Source: Flavobacterium salilacus subsp. salilacus
Lineage (GTDB): Bacteria > Bacteroidota > Bacteroidia > Flavobacteriales > Flavobacteriaceae
Assembly (NCBI RefSeq): GCF_004634195.1
Contig: NZ_SKBP01000004.1
Span: forward strand, 124,001 to 188,000
DNA length: 64,000 nucleotides
Direction of reading: 5' to 3'
Numbering within the stretch: position 1 is the first letter of the stretch; each line of letters begins with the position of its first letter. The translations under genes and the position numbers were made by a program. A model generated the notes under the pieces. That model was given only the letters and a program-made list of their open reading frames with translations, did no database searches and was not told the DNA's origin. This document shows, piece after piece, positions 59,135-64,000 of this stretch.

Positions 59135-61578
59135 TATCTCTTTGTAAAAGTTTTATCTGTCATTTGTAACGATTCTTCGCCATTTAGCTTGTTGCGTACT
59201 AATAAACCTATTTTATAGCTGCCTTGCGGTATATCTTTTTTATTAATCAATACTTCACAACCTGAATTGTCATAGTTATGCCCGTCATTATAATACTGCG
59301 TAACATCGGGTCTCAGTACAAGTTTGGCAGGGAATATATAGGCCTGATCATTCCCCACAAAAACAATTTCTATTTCATTGTCCGTTGCATCCTTATCTTT
59401 TAAAAATGTCCAGCCTTTTATTTTTACTGTATTTGGCTGCTCCAAAATTTCATCAATAAAGCCAAGCTGTGGTTTTTGTGCCGGCAGCTCATCTTTTTTA
59501 ACCGATCGGGTCGTTTTCTCTATCTCTGCCAGTCTGCCTATTTTTTTATAAAGCCACTTGCCCGAATATTTCTTTATTGCTATGCCCAGCGTAAGACTGT
59601 CTGGCTCAAAACCGTTTGTAAATATAATGGATGAAAAGCCTAATCCGGCATTACCCTCTTGCATTATCTGTTTGGTTTGAGTGATAAATACTTTACTACC
59701 ATCTGAAACGGTTATAAATACAGAATCTTTACTACTACCGGCATCATTTTCCACAAATACATTTCCTGCCGTTATAATACTGTTTTCATTAGTAATAAGC
59801 CTCTCCAGAGTAACTGTTATTTTATCATTATTCAGATTTTCAGCTTCCTGTGGTTTGACGTATCTGATATTATTTTCAGAGTCCATTTTATATAGTACAG
59901 AACCCTCGCGGTCAAATTTTATTTTATTTTGCTTTGCCTTGTCATACAGTAAATAATAACCGTTCAGATAATCTATGGCTAACTTATTATCTTTTAAAAG
60001 AGTACTAAAAACATCCAGGTGTTCCTGAGTTGTAATATACAGTTCGTCAGAAGAAAAGTTACCGCCCTCCAACAATGTCCTTAGTGAATCGGTATATTTT
60101 TTAATCTCTTTATAATTGTCTCGCGCAGAATATCCTACACTTATTTTTTTATGGTTTTTTAATGCCAAAAAGCTTAAGTCCTGATAGTCCATCCCGTTAA
60201 GTAAATGATTATTGAATGGAGGAAAGGTTATCATAGCATCAAATTCAGGGATTATGGCATTCCATTTTTCTTCGGTAAGAGGATTGTTATATTCTCCGTA
60301 AGCAAAATTTTTGGGAGCATACAGTTTTTTAAGCTCATAGCCCTGTATAAAAATAATAAACAGTAGTAACAAAGCCTTAAACCATTGCGAAAGTTTACTC
60401 TTTATAAATACCAGCGTAAAGAATAACATTATTACATAGTAAGGAATCCAGAAAACCCTGCCACAGGCACGAAAAGTATCTCCCAGCTTTAAAATAATTT
60501 TGGGCAGCCAGTACTCAAACAATACCCGGTCGTTATAAGTAACCCTGTTGGATACAGCAAAAAATGCTGCTGCAATCATGAAAATAAACAGCAGAAAGAG
60601 AAATTTATTTCTATCATTAAAAACAACTTTCCTGCCTTTTATTAAAAAGTACACGAATGATACAATAATCAATAGTCCCATGCCTATTCCCAGATACATA
60701 TAACCCTCGTATTGATAAGGAGATGCCCAGCCCATAGATGGAAAATAGGTGGAAAAACCGCCGGAGTTTATCAATCCGTTAAGGTTTATGCCATATAATT
60801 GATAACCATCCTTCACAGCAAGATTGGTACTACTGCTAAAAGACAACATGCCTAAAATAAACCATACTACAAGTACAGCAGCAACAGAAGTGGTGATATA
60901 GGTAAAAGCTTGTCTTTTGGTTAAAAGCTTACTGTAGAGTGTGTGTTTCAGGGGCAAGATAACATTGAATCCTGCTACCATAAAGGTAAGGTAAGGGTTA
61001 ACCAGCCCGCTTATTACCAACAGGAATATCTGTTTTTTATTCAGGCTCTTTACATTATCTTCCGACGCGGGTTTTAAATAATAGTATAAAGAGGCTAACA
61101 ATAACCAGTGTGCACACAAAGCAGGATGAAAAGCCCTGTAAAATAAAACCGGATTACAGGTAATGAGCAAAGTGCCTAATATTATAAAAACAGGCTTTGT
61201 ATGGTATAACCTGAATATTTTTATACAATAGTGTGCCGTTAGTAAAAAGCATAACAGTAACCAAATGCCAAAGTACTGGAAATCATCAGGCAACAGGGGA
61301 GAAAACAGTTTAAGAGGCAGGGCCATCAACGGTATAGAATCTGTAAAACCTACGTTAGTGCCTATAGGGTATATGTAACTGTCTATTTCGCCTAAAGGAA
61401 ACGTCCAGGGTGCATCTCTGTAAAACCCCCAGCCCAGGTAATGCGTACCCCAGTCGTGCCGTGCATCCATAAGCCAGCTGATATTGGTAGGGATAAGAAT
61501 TTCTAACCCGTAGCTATAACCAAAAATAGATACTATTAGCAGTAGTACTAAACCGTTTGTAATCCATTTTTTATCCAT
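59134..61578 (-). CDS. DUF6311-like multispanning membrane protein (GT-C-like)
   Basis: The 814-residue protein has about 10-12 membrane spans in its first 430 residues. A large periplasmic part (about 430-814) ends in small beta-rich modules. The first loop WLMDARHDWGTHYLGWGFYR has the acidic residues common in GT-C glycosyltransferases. This fits DUF6311, a family in polysaccharide loci. It likely transfers a sugar from a polyprenyl donor in the periplasm (inference). It heads the minus-strand part of the locus and diverges from a second GT-C-like gene. Confidence 0.76.
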   Translation of the reverse strand: MDKKWITNGLVLLLIVSIFGYSYGLEILIPTNISWLMDARHDWGTHYLGWGFYRDAPWTFPLGEIDSYIYPIGTNVGFTDSIPLMALPLKLFSPLLPDDFQYFGIWLLLCFLLTAHYCIKIFRLYHTKPVFIILGTLLITCNPVLFYRAFHPALCAHWLLLASLYYYLKPASEDNVKSLNKKQIFLLVISGLVNPYLTFMVAGFNVILPLKHTLYSKLLTKRQAFTYITTSVAAVLVVWFILGMLSFSSSTNLAVKDGYQLYGINLNGLINSGGFSTYFPSMGWASPYQYEGYMYLGIGMGLLIIVSFVYFLIKGRKVVFNDRNKFLFLLFIFMIAAAFFAVSNRVTYNDRVLFEYWLPKIILKLGDTFRACGRVFWIPYYVIMLFFTLVFIKSKLSQWFKALLLLFIIFIQGYELKKLYAPKNFAYGEYNNPLTEEKWNAIIPEFDAMITFPPFNNHLLNGMDYQDLSFLALKNHKKISVGYSARDNYKEIKKYTDSLRTLLEGGNFSSDELYITTQEHLDVFSTLLKDNKLAIDYLNGYYLLYDKAKQNKIKFDREGSVLYKMDSENNIRYVKPQEAENLNNDKITVTLERLITNENSIITAGNVFVENDAGSSKDSVFITVSDGSKVFITQTKQIMQEGNAGLGFSSIIFTNGFEPDSLTLGIAIKKYSGKWLYKKIGRLAEIEKTTRSVKKDELPAQKPQLGFIDEILEQPNTVKIKGWTFLKDKDATDNEIEIVFVGNDQAYIFPAKLVLRPDVTQYYNDGHNYDNSGCEVLINKKDIPQGSYKIGLLVRNKLNGEESLQMTDKTFTKR

Positions 61579-61647
61579 AAATAATCCCTGTCGGTTGTTG
61601 TGCGCAAAACTCCTTCTTAAGTAAACGCTTTTTTGTATTTTATCCTA

Positions 61648-61655
61648 CAAATATA
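61648..61655 (-). promoter_or_regulatory. -7 element of the polysaccharide operon
   Basis: TATATTTG on the minus strand (TAnnTTTG), 69 bases before the DUF6311 ATG. It is the likely start of the long minus-strand unit; no clear -33 was found. Confidence 0.4.
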
Positions 61656-61814
61656 GTCCTATTTTTATATCCCCCCGGTTTTGAACCCTCACCCGGCATA
61701 ATGTGTGGTTTATTTCAGGTTATATGGCTCAATTTTATTATCTACACAACTTGAATTTGTATTTTAAGAAAATAAACCGAACGTTAAAAAGCAGTCATCC
61801 ATTTTTAAAATTTT

Positions 61815-61822
61815 TACCTTTG
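61815..61822 (+). promoter_or_regulatory. -7 element of the GtrII-like gene
   Basis: TACCTTTG, an exact TAnnTTTG match, 20 bases before the ATG at 61843. Confidence 0.5.
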
Positions 61823-61842
61823 GCCGAATCTTTTTATAAAAA

Positions 61843-63324
61843 ATGAAGCATATACTATCATCCAACTATTTTAAACTATTTTCTTTTTCTTTTCTTATCA
61901 CTTGTATTGCTTACGGATTTGCATTAATCAATTTTTCCCTGAGTATAGACAGCGAACAGGTAATTTACGAGGATATTTTCCTGCCTTTGGGCAGGTGGGG
62001 AGCTAATTTAATCCGCTACCACATTTTTGGGGATATCATTCCGCACTTTACACTATTGGTTTCGTTATTTTTCCTGAGTTTAACGGCTGTTGAGTTGAGT
62101 AGGCTGTTAGGTTTTAAAGGCATTATGGGTTATTTTTTTTGCGGGTTGTTTTTAACGTTTCCGCAAATGGCATATCAGCTCATATTTACGCTCCAGGCCG
62201 ATGCTATTACTATAGGCTTTTTATCCTCTGTATTGGCAATGAGATTTTTCATTAAATCACTTGATCACTTTTTCAGTTTAAAATTCGCTGGCTATTTTAC
62301 ACTGTCTGCCCTGCTTTTTATGTTTTCAATTGCGGTTTATCAGGCTTTAGCATTTATTCCTGTATTGATATACCTGATTATTTTTTTTAAGAATACCTAC
62401 ACCGAAAACTATAATTTTAAAACCGAATTTAAAAAAGGATTGATATTTATCGGTTTAACCATCGCTTCGGTCGTACTGTATTTTATTTCTACAAAAATTT
62501 TCTGCCCCAAAAGCAGCAGCGGGTTCTTTTCTGCTTATACACAGGACAATCCCGGAAATATTTTTACTGATTTTTTCGACAGGTGGAAGATACTCCTTAA
62601 AGGAAATGCCTACTACGGCAATAAAACTTTTATAATTGCAACTGTGCTGCTGGCAGTAATTATGATTAGAATCTTTTTTCAAGAAAAGAAAAAGCTGTTG
62701 ATACGTTTTATTACACTGCTCTCTATAATGATTGTACCCTTTATAATATCGTTGTTTATTACTAACGGTATCCACCCCCCAAGGTTATATGTTGCTTCGG
62801 GTATTGCGTTTGCATTTATAATCATATATTTTATTACAACCGTAAAATTTCAAAAAGTATTCCTAGCTTTAGCCTCACTGGTTATAGTTGCCAATATCTA
62901 TTATATAACAAAGCTGTTTTTATCGCACTACAGGCTGTATAATAATGATATTAAAGTTGCCCGGAATATAGATTCGTCTATCCGCACAAAATATCCTGAC
63001 TTTGACCCCGCTAACGATTATGTTTACTTTTTTGGCAGCCTGCCTTACAGTGAAGGGAATGAGCACCGATTACCAAATGCAGAAATTTTTGGCGGATCAT
63101 TCTTTATATGGGATAATGGCAGTAACGACAGGATTATAAACTTTATGAAGTTTAGCGATGTAGCCCATTATCGTATAATTGATAATAAGGAGACATATCT
63201 GAAAATTAAAGACTCTATCAACCCTATGCCCACATGGCCAAAAGATGGTTATATAAAGCGTCTTGATAATGTTATCGTGGTAAAACTGGGAGTAACCAAA
63301 GGGGCTAACCTATGGGTGGAATAG
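61843..63324 (+). CDS. GtrII-like membrane glucosyltransferase (GT-C)
   Basis: The 493-residue polytopic protein (about 11 spans) resembles the glucosyltransferase-II family. The first periplasmic loop SLSIDSEQVIYEDIFLPLGR then WGANLIRYHIFG contains the conserved acidic residues and GRW motif. GtrII-type enzymes add a side-chain sugar to O-antigen from a polyprenyl-linked donor. It is the only plus-strand gene of the polysaccharide region and runs head-on into a GT2 gene with 10 bases between stops. Confidence 0.8.
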   Translation: MKHILSSNYFKLFSFSFLITCIAYGFALINFSLSIDSEQVIYEDIFLPLGRWGANLIRYHIFGDIIPHFTLLVSLFFLSLTAVELSRLLGFKGIMGYFFCGLFLTFPQMAYQLIFTLQADAITIGFLSSVLAMRFFIKSLDHFFSLKFAGYFTLSALLFMFSIAVYQALAFIPVLIYLIIFFKNTYTENYNFKTEFKKGLIFIGLTIASVVLYFISTKIFCPKSSSGFFSAYTQDNPGNIFTDFFDRWKILLKGNAYYGNKTFIIATVLLAVIMIRIFFQEKKKLLIRFITLLSIMIVPFIISLFITNGIHPPRLYVASGIAFAFIIIYFITTVKFQKVFLALASLVIVANIYYITKLFLSHYRLYNNDIKVARNIDSSIRTKYPDFDPANDYVYFFGSLPYSEGNEHRLPNAEIFGGSFFIWDNGSNDRIINFMKFSDVAHYRIIDNKETYLKIKDSINPMPTWPKDGYIKRLDNVIVVKLGVTKGANLWVE

Positions 63325-63334
63325 CTTATACAGG

Positions 63335-64000
63335 TTATCTTCCTTTTGTGTACAACAAATATAATTCTCTGAGTATTTTAAATGAATCTTTCCAATTTAG
63401 TTTAGAACCATCTACGTCCCTCCAGCTCTGCAAAGGTATTTCTTTACCGGTGTGCATCAGGTTATTTTTTTTGAGCCTTAAAAAGATTTCCATATCAAAC
63501 AACCAGGAGGTACGGAACGGTTGGGAAAAAGCAATTTTTGCTATAGCTACCGGGAACAGCTTTGCGCCACATTGCGTGTCATACACACCCAACTTGAATT
63601 TTAAATTTACAAGGGTTACTATAACACGCCCGATAATGTGCCTGTAAGTTTTTCTTTTTATCTGCGAATTGAGCAGCATAACTCTCGAACCCATGATAAA
63701 ATTTTCAAGGTTTTGATGCTGTATATCCAGCAGTTTCACGATTTCCTCAACAGGGGTTGAAAAATCTGCGTCAAAATAGCCTATGTGTGTGTATTCTCCT
63801 CGGTTTAGTATATCATTAACCGATTTATATATAGTATTTGCCTTGCCCGCGTTTTTTGCATAATGTATTACAACGCAACGGTTGCCTATCTGCCCTGCTA
63901 TGTCATTAAGCACCTGCAATGTATTATCGGTACTGCCGTCATTGCATAAAAAAATATCCGCTTCCGTGAGCGATACTAACAAGGACAGCATGGTTTTATC
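63335..64000 (-). CDS. GT2-family glycosyltransferase (5' end beyond window)
   Basis: The visible 221 residues belong to a polyprenyl-phosphate-mannose/glucose synthase-like GT2: FLCNDGSTDNTLQVLND, the DxD motif GYFDADFSTP, and the acceptor-side TQCGAKLFP and WLFDMEIFLRL. The frame stays open to base 64000 (DKT before the first Met at 63991), so the true start lies outside. Such enzymes make polyprenyl-P-sugar donors, which fits a supplier for the GtrII-like transferase encoded opposite it. Confidence 0.88.
   Translation of the reverse strand, partial: DKTMLSLLVSLTEADIFLCNDGSTDNTLQVLNDIAGQIGNRCVVIHYAKNAGKANTIYKSVNDILNRGEYTHIGYFDADFSTPVEEIVKLLDIQHQNLENFIMGSRVMLLNSQIKRKTYRHIIGRVIVTLVNLKFKLGVYDTQCGAKLFPVAIAKIAFSQPFRTSWLFDMEIFLRLKKNNLMHTGKEIPLQSWRDVDGSKLNWKDSFKILRELYLLYTKGR

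Overview
The window is a bacterial chromosome segment from a member of the Bacteroidota, most likely family Flavobacteriaceae (a Flavobacterium or close relative). The evidence is lineage-specific gene content: gliding lipoprotein GldH, the type IX secretion/gliding lipoprotein SprE/PorW, families DUF4292, DUF5687, DUF6427 and DUF6341, and a split ATP synthase operon lacking atpD and atpC. Several upstream regions carry the Bacteroidota -7 element TAnnTTTG, and starts lack strong Shine-Dalgarno sequences. Coding density is high. No rRNA, tRNA, CRISPR array or insertion-sequence transposase was found. No gene-free stretch exceeds 300 bases; the largest are 19848-20123 (dispersed palindromic repeats), 61579-61842 (divergent promoters) and 10428-10670 (a trhO terminator and little else).

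Layout. 1-6.3 kb: end of an O6-alkylguanine methyltransferase gene, a serine hydrolase, a PolB-like 3'-5' exonuclease, a double ABC ATPase and the two subunits of a 3-oxoacid CoA-transferase. The two CoA-transferase genes are separated by a four-helix-bundle gene embedded in short repeats. 6.3-12.1 kb: minus-strand ricT-gldH-PBP1A cluster and trhO. 12.1-14.1 kb: AT-rich accessory island with an antitoxin-like chimera, a DGQHR protein and a four-helix membrane protein, abutting recA. 14.2-23.4 kb: recA, a lipoprotein, an ECF sigma factor with a coupled TM/Asn-rich/beta-barrel protein, plsC, trpS, a secreted unknown, dprA, a CCDC81-like HU/SPOR protein and an acyl-CoA thioesterase. 23.4-29.8 kb: envelope operon with flippase, dut, sugar nucleotidyltransferase, TPR protein, DUF4292 lipoprotein and EnvC-like protein. 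29.9-32 kb: an orphan possible nuclease and a divergent HxlR/NmrA-type redox pair.

32.0-40.9 kb: minus-strand block sprE - bactofilin - atpZ - a small membrane protein - atpBEFHAG, joining gliding/secretion and energy genes. 41-44.5 kb: an ABC exporter pair and a PaaE-like ferredoxin reductase. 44.6-49.5 kb: glycosyltransferase family 9, DUF4254, upp, DUF6427, DUF6341 and purD. 49.5-64 kb: a surface polysaccharide locus with an initiating sugar transferase, UDP-glucuronate decarboxylase-like enzyme, two O-antigen ligase/polymerase-type proteins, several glycosyltransferases, two methyltransferases and two large multispanning GT-C-like proteins.

Most interesting points. (1) The DGQHR plus four-TM pair beside an orphan hybrid antitoxin between trhO and recA. 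(2) A repeat family that surrounds the four-helix-bundle gene and shares an exact 14-mer with an apparently empty copy between atpA and atpG. (3) Dispersed imperfect palindromes built on GTCATTCTGA. All function calls come from reading motifs and remembered family resemblance; no searches were run.
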